Shown here in pieces: positions 1 through 8,050 of a DNA stretch of 10,871 nt. The stretch lies in NCBI GenBank assembly GCA_031262895.1, contig JAISGW010000196.1, positions 1 to 10,871 of the forward strand. The letters run 5' to 3'. The notes below the pieces were generated by a model. The model did no database searches and was not told the origin of the DNA. It saw nothing but the letters and a program-made list of their open reading frames with translations. How positions within the stretch are numbered: the stretch's first letter is position 1; each line of letters opens with the position of its first letter. Both the position numbers and the translations under genes were made by a program. The DNA is from Tannerella sp. (lineage in GTDB: Bacteria; Bacteroidota; Bacteroidia; Bacteroidales; Tannerellaceae).

Positions 1-2
1 GC

Positions 3-404
3 ATCACGGATACTTTTTACAGTTTGGTACGCCCCGAGCCGGAATGGTACGCGTGGCACAACACGCAGGTGCACGGGCTGACGGCCGCGGACACGGCGAA
101 GGCCGAGCTGTTTCCCGCCGTGTGGGAACGCATCGCCCCGCTGATAGTAGGGCTGCCCTTAGTGGCTCATAACAGCCCTTTCGACGAGGGCTGTTTGCGG
201 GCGGCCTTCCGGGTTTACCAGATGGATTATCCGGACTACGAGTTCCATTGTACTTGCCGGGCCTCACGTCGGGTGTTCGGCAAGGAATTACCGAACCACC
301 AGCTCCAAACCGTGGCTCTGCGTTGCGGCTCTGATTTGAAGGCCCACCATCAGGCTTTGGCCGACGCCGAAGCCTGCGCCCATATTGCCATGAAAATCCT
401 GTAA
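3..404 (+). CDS. DEDDh 3'-5' exonuclease (DnaQ/epsilon-like), 5' end missing
   Basis: This is the C-terminal part of a gene that begins before the window; the frame is open from base 3 and stops with TAA at 402-404. The peptide carries the second and third motifs of the DEDDh exonuclease superfamily. Exo II is AHNSPFDEGCL, with its aspartate at 183-185. Exo III is HHQALADAEA, matching HxAxxDA, with His at 348-350 and Asp at 363-365. The first motif (DxE) would lie upstream. In this family two metal ions bound by the acidic residues hydrolyse DNA or RNA from the 3' end. The conserved spacing and short C-terminus fit a stand-alone exonuclease of the epsilon-subunit type rather than a full polymerase. 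A TTG at 24-26 could be called as a start but would cut off the catalytic first motif, so I treat the gene as partial. The exact role (proofreading, repair or RNA turnover) is not visible. Confidence 0.88.
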   Translation: MTDTFYSLVRPEPEWYAWHNTQVHGLTAADTAKAELFPAVWERIAPLIVGLPLVAHNSPFDEGCLRAAFRVYQMDYPDYEFHCTCRASRRVFGKELPNHQLQTVALRCGSDLKAHHQALADAEACAHIAMKIL

Positions 405-420
405 ACTCCCAACTATTTCG

Positions 421-428
421 TACGTTTG
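421..428 (+). promoter_or_regulatory. Candidate Bacteroidota -7 promoter box for the GH92 gene
   Basis: TACGTTTG matches the Bacteroidota sigma-ABfr -7 element TAnnTTTG exactly. It lies in the 85-bp gap between the exonuclease stop and the mannosidase start and would give a leader of about 55 nt. No clean TTTG lies about 20 bp upstream at the -33 position, so the call rests on the -7 box alone. The same gap holds a (TG)n run at 451-461 and ATCATTAATCATCAT just before the gene. Confidence 0.4.
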
Positions 429-489
429 CCGACACAAAGGAACACCTTGACTGTGTGTGTGTAATCATTAATCATCATAAAAACATCTC

Positions 490-2787
490 ATGAAAAGGAA
501 AAACATCGCAGCGGCCGCCTTGGCGGTCGGATTGTTGGCGCCGGCATTACCGGCGGCGGCAGGCACGGAGGGCTTCGACCCCGTGCAATACGTCAATCCG
601 TTGATGGGTACCGAATCGACCTTCCAACTGTCGGCCGGTAATACTTATCCGGCCATTGCCCGCCCCTGGGGCATGAACTTCTGGACGCCGCAAACGGGGC
701 GCAACGGCGACGGCTGGACTTACGTCTACACCGTCAACAAAATCCGCGGCATCAAGGAGACCCACCAACCCAGCCCCTGGATTAACGACTACGGGGAATT
801 CTCGCTCATGCCGGTCACCGGCAAGCCCGTCTTCGACGAATACAAGCGGGCCAGTTGGTTCTCGCACAAGGCCGAGACGGCCAAGCCCTATTACTACCAG
901 GTTTACCTGGCCGATCCCGACGTGAATGTGGAACTGACACCCACTTCGAGGGCCGCCATGTTCCGCTTTACCTTCCCCGACGACAGCTCCTTCGTCGTGG
1001 TCGACGCCTTCGACCGGGGTTCATCCATCGCTATCGACAAGGCGCACAACCGCATCACGGGCTATACAACCCGCAACAGCGGCGGCGTGCCGGCGAACTT
1101 CCGCAACTATTTCGTCATTGAGTTCGACAAGCCCTTCGGCTATACGGCCATCTGGGCCGACAGCGTACTGAGCACTTCGCTCACCCAACGTACGGCCGGG
1201 CACACGGGCGCCATCATCGGCTTCCGCACCTACAAGGGCGAGCAGGTCTGCGCACGCGTGGCCTCCTCCTTCATCAGCCCCGAACAGGCCATGCTGAACC
1301 TCAAGGAGCTGGGACACGACAGTTTCGCGACCTTGGTCGAGAAGGGCCGCAAAGCCTGGAACGATGTGCTGGGCCGCATCCAGGTGGAGGGCGGCAATCT
1401 CGACCAGCTGCGCACCTTCTATTCCTGCTTCTACCGTTCGGTGCTCTTCCCCCGCAGCTTCTACGAGATAGACGCCAAGGGACAGGTGGTGCATTACAGC
1501 CCCTACAACGGACAGGTGCTGCCCGGTTATCTGTTTACCGACTGCGGCTTCTGGGACACCTTCCGCGCCCTCTTCCCCTTCGTGAACCTGATGTATCCTT
1601 CGGAGAACCTGAAGATGCAGGAGGGCCTCATCAATGCCTACAAGGAGAGCGGCTTTTTCCCCGAATGGGCCAGCCCAGGCCATCGCAACTGCATGGTGGG
1701 CAACAATTCCGCCTCCATACTGGTCGACGCCTGGATGAACGGCGTGCGCGTGAAAGAGCCTGAACTCCTCTGGAAGGGCCTCGTACACGGCACCGAGAGC
1801 GTGGATCCCAAGGTGCATTCCACCGGACGCTTGGGCTACGAGTACTACAACAAGCTCGGCTATATTCCTTATAATGTACATATCAACGAGAGTGCGGCCC
1901 GTACGCTGGAGTACGCTTACGACGACTGGTGCATCTACCGCTTAGCCAAGGCGCTGGGGCGCCCCCAAAGCGAAATCGACCTGTACGCCAAACGGGCCAT
2001 GAACTACAAGAACCTCTTCGACCCTTCCAGCAAGCTGATGCGCGGGCGCAATCTCGACGGCAGCTTCCAGTCGCCCTTCTCCCCCCTGAAATGGGGCGAT
2101 GCCTTCACCGAAGGCAACAGCTGGCATTACACCTGGTCCGTCTTCCACGACCCGCAGGGGCTGATCAACCTGATGGGCGGCAAGCAGGAGTTCGTCAAGA
2201 TGCTCGACTCGGTCTTCATCGTCCCGCCGCATTTCGACGACAGCTACTACCACGGCGTCATCCATGAGATACGCGAGATGACCGTCATGAACATGGGTAA
2301 TTACGCCCATGGCAACCAGCCCATCCAACACATGATTTACCTTTACGACTACGCCGGCCAGCCCTGGAAGGCGCAGTACTGGCTCCGTCAGGTAATGGAC
2401 CGCTTCTACACACCCGGCCCCGACGGTTACTGCGGTGACGAGGACAACGGTCAAACCTCGGCCTGGTATGTCTTCTCCGCCCTGGGCTTCTACCCCGTCT
2501 GCCCCGGTTCCGGCCAATACGTGATGGGCGCACCCCTCTTCAAGAAGGCTACGCTGAAGCTTGAGAATGGCAAGCAGTTCGTCATCTCAGCCCCCGACAA
2601 CAGCAAAGCCAACTTCTACATAGAAGATGCCAAGCTCGACGGCAAACCCTTCCAGCGGAACTACCTCACCCACGAGGAAATCATGAAGGGCGGCGAACTC
2701 CTGCTCCGCATGGGCGACAAGGCCAACACCCGCCGCGGCACCCGGCAGGAGGACTTCCCCTACTCCTTCTCCACCGCCGGCAAGTAA
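490..2787 (+). CDS. GH92 family alpha-mannosidase, secreted
   Basis: A complete 765-residue glycoside hydrolase family 92 enzyme. GH92 enzymes are calcium-dependent, inverting exo-alpha-mannosidases that trim alpha-1,2, 1,3, 1,4 or 1,6 mannose from N-glycans or yeast mannan. Residues 1-24 form a Sec signal peptide with no lipobox Cys, so the product is expected in the periplasm or outside. The N-terminal beta-sandwich starts with VNPLMGT and the GNTYPA..RPWGMNFWTPQTG signature; the catalytic domain follows. Glu541 in FTEGNSWHYTW corresponds to the proposed catalytic acid, and Asp650 and Asp652 in CGDEDNGQTSAW to the base pair. As I recall BT3990, its equivalents are Glu533, Asp642 and Asp644; the spacing of 109 is identical. 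The 765-residue length is usual for the family. ATG 490 is chosen because the signal peptide follows directly. No SusC/SusD or other PUL genes are adjacent in this window, so it looks like a solitary enzyme. Linkage specificity cannot be read from sequence. Confidence 0.95.
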   Translation: MKRKNIAAAALAVGLLAPALPAAAGTEGFDPVQYVNPLMGTESTFQLSAGNTYPAIARPWGMNFWTPQTGRNGDGWTYVYTVNKIRGIKETHQPSPWINDYGEFSLMPVTGKPVFDEYKRASWFSHKAETAKPYYYQVYLADPDVNVELTPTSRAAMFRFTFPDDSSFVVVDAFDRGSSIAIDKAHNRITGYTTRNSGGVPANFRNYFVIEFDKPFGYTAIWADSVLSTSLTQRTAGHTGAIIGFRTYKGEQVCARVASSFISPEQAMLNLKELGHDSFATLVEKGRKAWNDVLGRIQVEGGNLDQLRTFYSCFYRSVLFPRSFYEIDAKGQVVHYSPYNGQVLPGYLFTDCGFWDTFRALFPFVNLMYPSENLKMQEGLINAYKESGFFPEWASPGHRNCMVGNNSASILVDAWMNGVRVKEPELLWKGLVHGTESVDPKVHSTGRLGYEYYNKLGYIPYNVHINESAARTLEYAYDDWCIYRLAKALGRPQSEIDLYAKRAMNYKNLFDPSSKLMRGRNLDGSFQSPFSPLKWGDAFTEGNSWHYTWSVFHDPQGLINLMGGKQEFVKMLDSVFIVPPHFDDSYYHGVIHEIREMTVMNMGNYAHGNQPIQHMIYLYDYAGQPWKAQYWLRQVMDRFYTPGPDGYCGDEDNGQTSAWYVFSALGFYPVCPGSGQYVMGAPLFKKATLKLENGKQFVISAPDNSKANFYIEDAKLDGKPFQRNYLTHEEIMKGGELLLRMGDKANTRRGTRQEDFPYSFSTAGK

Positions 2788-2811
2788 GCAAAAAAGAATC
2801 TCTGAATTTTT

Positions 2812-2853
2812 TCAGGGCCTCCCTCGAGCTTCGGGGAAGGCCCTGATTTTTTT
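2812..2853 (+). terminator. Rho-independent terminator after the GH92 gene
   Basis: The arm at 2812-2823 (TCAGGGCCTCCC) pairs with 2834-2846 over 12 bp with one bulged A. A run of seven T follows at 2847-2853. It starts 25 bp after the mannosidase stop. The convergent efflux operon ends 42 bp further on. A second, mutually exclusive 8-bp pairing exists between GGGGAAGG at 2833-2840 and CCTTCCCC at 2859-2866. On the minus strand the same hairpins lack an immediate U-run, so termination of the efflux operon here is possible but unproven. Confidence 0.85.
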
Positions 2854-2894
2854 CATGACCTTCCCCGGTAGGAATTAACACCCACAAATAAGTG

Positions 2895-5264
2895 TTATTC
2901 CGCTTTGAGGCTGTCGGCGGGATTGGCGTTGACGGCACGGCGGCAGTTCAGGACGGCGGCGGCTATGACTATGAGCCATACACCAAGCACGCAAACGACG
3001 AACAACAGGAAGGACAGAGAAGTTTTCTCCGCGAACTTCTCCAACCATATTTTGGCGATAAAATAGGCACCCATGCAACCCAAAATGGAGGCGGGAAGGG
3101 CCATGCGGCTGATGTCGTGCAGAAATATCCGGAGTATCTCGCGGGCCGTAGCGCCGTTGACCTTGCGGATGGCTGTTTCCTTGCGACGGCGGTTGACTTC
3201 GTCGTTCGTATAGCCGATGAGTCCCATCAGGCAGATGAGCAGCGTGACCAGGCCGCCCGCTAAGATGGAATCGCGGAAATTGCGCGACTCCGCATAATCG
3301 CCTTGCAAAGTATCGGCAAAGGAATACACTTCAATGTCCTTGTCGGGCATCAGGGCGGAGAGCTTGTCGGAGAGCGCCTTCATCGCATCAGGCGTCAGGC
3401 GGTCGAACTTGACATAAAGGAAACTGGAAGGTTTGCTGTTGTAAAACATGATGCTGGGGCGCGTATCCTGGCGACCGAGGTTGCCGAGGCGGAAGTCTTC
3501 GTAAACGCCGCAGATGGTGAAGGCCTTTCCCTTGTCGCTATGTTCAGAAATCAGGATGTTTTTCCCGACAACGCCGTCGGTCCAGTGCGTGAGCGGCAGA
3601 ATTTTCTTTACGAAGCTGCGGCTGACCATCACCTCGTCCGACGAGCTGACGTTCTCCGTGAACGAGCGCCCTTCAACGACCGGGACATGCAGCATCTGGA
3701 GGTATCCGTTGCCGCAACTATACAGGTCGGCCACATTGAAGAGTTCCTTGTCGTCGCCGGGCAGCGAGATGTTATTGCCCGACTGAAATTGCAGAAATGT
3801 TACGTCGGCCGTAGTGACGGCACTCACTCCGGGCAAGCCGGCGGCCTCGTCGAGGGCTTTTTGCCGCAGGTCCGACTTGACGCCGTCAAGGGAACAATAG
3901 GCCAGGTTCTCGTAGTTATAACCTGGATTATCGGTCATCATATAATGATATTGCTTACCGATAATGCAGAGCAGGGTGACGAACAGGCCGGCGGCGGCGA
4001 ATTGCAGGAAGAGCAGGCCGAGCTTCCAGCGGCGTTTGCTTTCCGTGTACTGGCGGAAGGCCACGGCCACGGGAATGCGGGCGTAAAGATAACCCGGGGC
4101 AAAGGCGGCCACGAAGAAGACGAGCACGCAGACGGCGGCCAGCAGCAGGCAGCTCGGAAGGGTGAACAGGTCGCCCAGGCCCGTCCCTAATAAGGAGAAT
4201 ATGGCTCCCCGGCAGGCAAAGACGAGGAGCGCGCCCAGCAACAGCGCGGCTACAAGGTCGAAGAAGGTCTCCCCCAACATGCGGGTGTAAATATTGTTGC
4301 TTGTGGCGCCGTAGCATTTATTGACGGCCATTTCTTTGGAGCGACCCACCAACGAAGAGATGACGACGAGCACGTAGTTCATGACGGCCGTCACTAACAG
4401 AGCAACGGCCAGCAGGGAGAGGATGAGCGTCATGCGTTGTGTGTCGGCGTCGGAGCTGTGTATCTCGCGTATCGGCTTGAAGAAATAGTCTATGCCCACG
4501 CCGGCCTTCTTCAAATGCTCAAGAGGAAGGTATTTGGCTTTCATCTTTTCAAGTTCCGGCTTCAGCTTGTCAGGCTTGATGCCGGGAGCGAACTTCAGGT
4601 AAGAGAGGTAGCGGTCGTTGCCCACCCAGTTGCGGCTTCCGTCCCAGGTGAACTTCCCTATGGAGGCGAGCGAGACGACTACATCGTAGTCGAGGTTTGT
4701 GTTCTTGGGCACAGCTTGGAAGACGCCGCCAATGGTCAAGGTCTGCCCGGGATATTCGTTCAGGTGGAAGGTCTGGCCGAGGGCCTTGGCCGTGCCGCCC
4801 ATCTCCTCGGCAATCTTCGAGGAGACCATGGCGTACATCGGGCGCGAGAGGGTCTTCTTGGCGTCACCGGCCAGGATGGGCAGGCGGAAAACGTCAAACA
4901 GGCAGGAGTCGGCCGTAATGACAACGGCCTTGTATTTGTTCTTATCGGCCGTAATTATCTTACCGACGGAGAGATAGGTGTAGCGCGTGGCCGATTCCAC
5001 GCCGGGCAGCTCGGCCTCCATGCCGAGCACGATGCCGCCCGAAGTTTGCGGAAAGGCTTTCGTCCCTTCCGTGGTGGAATAATTGCTTCCCGCTTGGTAA
5101 ATGCGCTCCTTGTCGGGGAAGAAGTCGTTATAGGATTTCTCGAAATAGACCTTCGCTATCAGTACCAGTCCCATGGCCAGGCCGACGCCCAGCGAGACGA
5201 TTTTTACCGTGCTGTACTTTTTGTTATGCAGGGAAGTACGAACCCAAAACGTGAAAGGAGACAT
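2895..5264 (-). CDS. ABC transporter permease, MacB/FtsX type, two-module
   Basis: A 789-residue inner-membrane permease, the last gene of the efflux operon. The start is taken as the ATG at 5264-5262, six bases after the adaptor's stop; a TTG two codons earlier is also possible. The layout is that of Bacteroidota FtsX/MacB permeases. One membrane helix lies at about 20-41, then a large periplasmic domain, then a helix cluster from about 278 (MTLILSLLAVALLVTAVMN) with a coupling segment (GRSKEMAVNKCYGAT). After a further helix near the mid-protein joint comes a second periplasmic domain. The C-terminal FtsX cluster contains RRRKETAIRKVNGAT from residue 692, the classic coupling segment that contacts the ATPase. 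The tail NPADSLKAE is typical. The family does not import; MacB-like members transmit ATP-driven motion to push substrates through the adaptor and TolC. The ATPase partner is not encoded in the window. Substrate unknown; it could be a drug, peptide, lipid or lipoprotein. Confidence 0.92.
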   Translation of the reverse strand: MSPFTFWVRTSLHNKKYSTVKIVSLGVGLAMGLVLIAKVYFEKSYNDFFPDKERIYQAGSNYSTTEGTKAFPQTSGGIVLGMEAELPGVESATRYTYLSVGKIITADKNKYKAVVITADSCLFDVFRLPILAGDAKKTLSRPMYAMVSSKIAEEMGGTAKALGQTFHLNEYPGQTLTIGGVFQAVPKNTNLDYDVVVSLASIGKFTWDGSRNWVGNDRYLSYLKFAPGIKPDKLKPELEKMKAKYLPLEHLKKAGVGIDYFFKPIREIHSSDADTQRMTLILSLLAVALLVTAVMNYVLVVISSLVGRSKEMAVNKCYGATSNNIYTRMLGETFFDLVAALLLGALLVFACRGAIFSLLGTGLGDLFTLPSCLLLAAVCVLVFFVAAFAPGYLYARIPVAVAFRQYTESKRRWKLGLLFLQFAAAGLFVTLLCIIGKQYHYMMTDNPGYNYENLAYCSLDGVKSDLRQKALDEAAGLPGVSAVTTADVTFLQFQSGNNISLPGDDKELFNVADLYSCGNGYLQMLHVPVVEGRSFTENVSSSDEVMVSRSFVKKILPLTHWTDGVVGKNILISEHSDKGKAFTICGVYEDFRLGNLGRQDTRPSIMFYNSKPSSFLYVKFDRLTPDAMKALSDKLSALMPDKDIEVYSFADTLQGDYAESRNFRDSILAGGLVTLLICLMGLIGYTNDEVNRRRKETAIRKVNGATAREILRIFLHDISRMALPASILGCMGAYFIAKIWLEKFAEKTSLSFLLFVVCVLGVWLIVIAAAVLNCRRAVNANPADSLKAE

Positions 5265-5270
5265 GGGCAA

Positions 5271-6524
5271 TTAATTGTTGAGGATGAGTATTTGATTGTC
5301 TTTATAGGCGTCGTAATTGGAGACGATGACCTTTTCGCCGGGTTTGAGTCCTTCGAGCACCTCGTAATATTGCGGGTTTTGGCGACCGATGCGGATGGGT
5401 CGGCGGTGCGCCGTCTTGCCGTCGGGCGAAAGCACGAATATCCAATTGCCGCCGGTCGACTGGAAGAAGGAGCCTTTCGGAATGATGATGCTTTGTGTGG
5501 GTTCGCCCAATTCAAGGTTGATGTAATAGGTCTGTCCCGTGCGGATGTTCTCCGGGCGTTTGCCGGTGAAGACGAACTCGGTGCGGAACTTGCCGTCGCG
5601 CACTTCAGGGTAGACCTTCTTGAGGGTCAGGTCGTAGTTCTGCCCTTGGCGCTCGAAGGTGGCAGAGAGGCCGTCGTGCACGCGGTCAATGTAATGCTCG
5701 TCGATTTGCGCCTCCACCTTGTAATCGGAAAGGTCGTTCACCTGGCCTATCATCTGCCCGGCGCCCACGCTCTGGCCGAGGGTGACGTTCAGCAGGCCCA
5801 GTTCGCCGGTGATGGGCGAAGGCACGTTGAGGTTATCCTTGCGCTTGCGGATGAGGTGGAGGTTCTCCTGCATGCTGGCCAACTGCTCCTGCATCTGGCC
5901 CAGTTGTACGGAGCGGGCGACGGAGTCCTGTTGCAGGCGTTCGATGACCAAGTCATATTGTTTAACGGCTAAATCATAATCTTCCTTTGATTGAATATAA
6001 GTCTCTTTGGCAATCAACTCTTCGTCATAAAGACGCTTGTTCTGTTCGTAGGCACGGCGTTTACGTTGTCGGTCCATTTCCAATTGCAGCTTCGTTTTCT
6101 CATTATCCAACTTGGCCTGCTGCATGGAAAGCTGGTTGTTACGGAAGACGCTCATCTGGTAACTCAGGTTGGCCTCGGCATTGAGGATTTCCAAGTCGAG
6201 CTGCGAATTCGAAAGGCGGACGATGATGTCGCCTTTTTTGACATGGGCGCCCTCGTCCACGACTTTCGCCTGCACCGTGCCGCCCTCTTCAGGACTGATT
6301 TGTACGACCGTGATGGGCTGCACCTGCCCGTCCACCCTGACGAAGTCGTTAAACTGCGCTTTCTTGACTTCGCCGATGCTGATGCCTCTGGCGTCGATGT
6401 TCAGGGTCGACTCGTGGTTGCCGAAGATAATCCAGCCCACCAGCAAGAGGAACAAGACGCCCCCGATGATATAAGGGATGTGCTTCTTACGTATTCCCTT
6501 CTTCTTTTCTAATTGTATATCCAT
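5271..6524 (-). CDS. Efflux periplasmic adaptor (HlyD/MacA family membrane fusion protein)
   Basis: A complete 417-residue adaptor that bridges an inner-membrane pump and a TolC-type channel. The N-terminus is short, cytoplasmic and lysine-rich, followed by a single membrane anchor at about 17-34 (IPYIIGGVLFLLLVGWIIF). The first half of the lipoyl (biotinyl-like) domain lies at about 72-105 (EEGGTVQAKVVDEGAHVKKGD). A long helical hairpin follows at about 108-228, rich in Gln, Glu, Lys and Arg, with its turn around IAKETYIQ. The second lipoyl half lies at about 234-263 (VPSPITGELG...LGQSVGAGQ), and then beta-barrel and membrane-proximal domains (LKPGEKVIVSNYD). The order anchor, half-lipoyl, coiled-coil hairpin, half-lipoyl, barrel is diagnostic of the family. 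ATG 6524 is directly before the lysine-rich start. The permease begins 6 bases after its stop, so the two are translated together. A 78-base spacer made of heptamer repeats separates it from the tolC-like gene. Confidence 0.94.
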   Translation of the reverse strand: MDIQLEKKKGIRKKHIPYIIGGVLFLLLVGWIIFGNHESTLNIDARGISIGEVKKAQFNDFVRVDGQVQPITVVQISPEEGGTVQAKVVDEGAHVKKGDIIVRLSNSQLDLEILNAEANLSYQMSVFRNNQLSMQQAKLDNEKTKLQLEMDRQRKRRAYEQNKRLYDEELIAKETYIQSKEDYDLAVKQYDLVIERLQQDSVARSVQLGQMQEQLASMQENLHLIRKRKDNLNVPSPITGELGLLNVTLGQSVGAGQMIGQVNDLSDYKVEAQIDEHYIDRVHDGLSATFERQGQNYDLTLKKVYPEVRDGKFRTEFVFTGKRPENIRTGQTYYINLELGEPTQSIIIPKGSFFQSTGGNWIFVLSPDGKTAHRRPIRIGRQNPQYYEVLEGLKPGEKVIVSNYDAYKDNQILILNN

Positions 6525-6530
6525 CGTATG

Positions 6531-6606
6531 AATTATTAATTATCAATTATTAATTATTCCAGGCAACGCCTATATTCTCCATTCTCCATTATTAATTCTT
6601 AATTAG
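6531..6606. repeat. Two blocks of 7-bp tandem repeats between the tolC-like and hlyD-like genes
   Basis: Block A, 6531-6558, is four heptamers: AATTATT, AATTATC, AATTATT, AATTATT. Block B, 6574 to about 6606, is ATTCTCC, ATTCTCC, ATTATTA, ATTCTTA and a partial fifth copy that runs into the tolC-like stop codon (6603-6605). Between them sits 6559-6573, containing AGGCAACGCCT, a 4-bp stem with a 3-base loop. The spacer is much richer in AT than the flanking genes and separates two genes expected to be co-transcribed. Confidence 0.8.
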
Positions 6607-7934
6607 TATAGCGCTTGGCCTTTGTAGTAGTCCACTTGCTTGCTTTTCAAGAAATACATCAATTGTTTTTGCAATAAATTGGCTTTGGATTCTATCAATG
6701 TATTCGCGCTCTGTTTTAAATCCAGCGGACTGGAAAGGCCTTCTTCGAATTTGAGTAAGGTAAGGCGGTAGGCGATGGAGTCGGACCGGAGTTTTTTCTC
6801 CATCTGTATGCTTTCCTTGGCGTAGCCGTCGCGGTCGAGCACCGACTGGCGGATGGCCGTTTCCAATTGGCGCAGCACCTCGCTTTGCTCTTCCTGGGCG
6901 ATGCGCAGGTTGTTGTGCGCCTTGCGTACGGCCGTGGCCGTTTGCAGCCGGTCGAAAAGCGGGAAGCTGAAGTTGATACTGATGTATTTGCCTTGGTTGT
7001 TTCTGAATTGCGAACGGAAGGCGGTAGGCGAGATGCCGGATTTCAAGTCTTCGTAGTAGCTGGTGTATATGCCGCCGGAGAGTGAAATGCTGGGAAACCA
7101 TTTGCCTTTTGCTATCAGCAGGTTCAGTTGGGAGGCCTTGAGCTGGAAGGCCGCCTGTCTGGCGGTGGGGTTGGCCTGTTCGGCGTAAGCAAAGATGTCG
7201 GGCACCGACTCCGGCTCGGGCAGGTAGTCCTTGGCCGAGGCCGGGACACCCGTGTCGATGACCAGCGTGTCGGCGTAAGGGTAGTTCATCAGGTCCTTGA
7301 GTTTGAGCAGGGCCGTTTCGAAGAGGTTCTGCTGGTTGGTCAGGCCATAGTCGTCGGCGGCCACCTGGGCTTCGAGCAGGGCCACGTCGGCCTTCCCCTT
7401 CTGGCCCAGCTCCTCCTCGCGTTGCGTCTGGTAGAGCACGCGGCGACTTTCCTTGAGCTTGTCGGCGGCAAAACGGGCGGCCTCCTGGTAATAGGCCACG
7501 TTGACATAAGCCTCAAGCGTGTTCAGGGCCAGGTCATCCTTGGCTTTTTGCAAGTCGTTCATACCCATCTGGCGGTTGGCTTTCGCCAGCTTGAATTGGT
7601 TGACTAACTGCCCGCCCTTGAAAATAGGAATCGAGGCGTCGACCTCATAGTAATTATTGAACGTGGTGGTGTTGATGTAGGTGTTGGTACCGGGGTCCAC
7701 GGCACGCCCGAAATTGTATTGGGCGGAAACGGAAGTGGTGAGCGAGGGGAAGAAAGCCGCCGTAGCACCGGCCTTGTCGGCCGCGTAAGAGTCGTTAGTG
7801 CGCAGTTGTTTGCGCACGGCCGTGCTGTTTTCTACGGCGTAACGCAGGCAATCCTCCATGCTCCAGCGCTTTTCCTGTGCGGGAAGCAGTACCGGCGCGG
7901 CGGCCAGCATCATCCAAAATAATTTTCTTTTCAT
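6603..7934 (-). CDS. TolC-family outer membrane efflux channel
   Basis: A 443-residue outer membrane factor, the first gene of the efflux operon. The start ATG (7934-7932) is chosen because a signal peptide follows directly: MKRKLFWMMLAAAPVLLPAQ, with cleavage probably after Ala-Gln or nearby. No lipobox Cys is seen. The mature start EKRWSMEDCLRYAVENS is the usual opening of OEP domains (W-x-L/M-x-x-C/A-x-x-YA-x-x-NN/S). Two OEP repeats follow, each rich in long alpha-helices with the A-x-x-N-L pattern. The YNFGRAVDPGTNTY segment is a typical strand of Bacteroidota TolC proteins. The C-terminal LMYFLKSKQVDYYKGQAL is the common ending. Three copies assemble into a channel through the outer membrane and a periplasmic tunnel that docks on the adaptor. 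The frame stays open upstream to a TTG at 8078, but that stretch overlaps the sigma-54 promoter and would bury the signal peptide, so I reject it. Confidence 0.93.
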   Translation of the reverse strand: MKRKLFWMMLAAAPVLLPAQEKRWSMEDCLRYAVENSTAVRKQLRTNDSYAADKAGATAAFFPSLTTSVSAQYNFGRAVDPGTNTYINTTTFNNYYEVDASIPIFKGGQLVNQFKLAKANRQMGMNDLQKAKDDLALNTLEAYVNVAYYQEAARFAADKLKESRRVLYQTQREEELGQKGKADVALLEAQVAADDYGLTNQQNLFETALLKLKDLMNYPYADTLVIDTGVPASAKDYLPEPESVPDIFAYAEQANPTARQAAFQLKASQLNLLIAKGKWFPSISLSGGIYTSYYEDLKSGISPTAFRSQFRNNQGKYISINFSFPLFDRLQTATAVRKAHNNLRIAQEEQSEVLRQLETAIRQSVLDRDGYAKESIQMEKKLRSDSIAYRLTLLKFEEGLSSPLDLKQSANTLIESKANLLQKQLMYFLKSKQVDYYKGQALY

Positions 7935-7980
7935 ATCTCTCGTTGCTTGTTTATCAGCATAAGTTTCTTGGCTTAAAAAA

Positions 7981-7997
7981 GGCAAAGCCTGTGCCAA
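7981..7997 (-). promoter_or_regulatory. Sigma-54 (RpoN) -24/-12 promoter of the efflux operon
   Basis: Read on the minus strand, the sequence is TTGGCAC-AGGCT-TTGC-C. It matches the sigma-54 consensus YTGGCAC-N5-TTGCW at all core positions except the last W. The GG (7995-7994) and GC (7983-7982) are separated by exactly 10 bases. The start site is expected near 7971, giving a leader of about 37 nt before the tolC-like ATG. Sigma-54 promoters need an AAA+ activator bound upstream, and a dyad of the right kind lies at 8051-8088. Confidence 0.75.
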
Positions 7998-8050
7998 AGG
8001 GATAAGGAATTGTTTTTTAATGGCTTGGCGATAAGCCTTCTTTTGGCTGT

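Noticed and set aside
1021..1881. 286-codon open frame on the minus strand within the mannosidase
   Set aside because: It lies wholly antisense to a well-supported GH92 gene, and its residues are low complexity His, Val, Ala and Glu.
2876..2897. Terminator for the efflux operon (TAACAC/GTGTTA)
   Set aside because: Only 6 AT-rich base pairs, overlapping the stop codon, with no U-run on the minus strand.
4437..5972. 511-codon open frame on the plus strand
   Set aside because: It is antisense to the permease and adaptor, spans their junction, shows no domain, and arises from GC-rich codon bias in the real genes.
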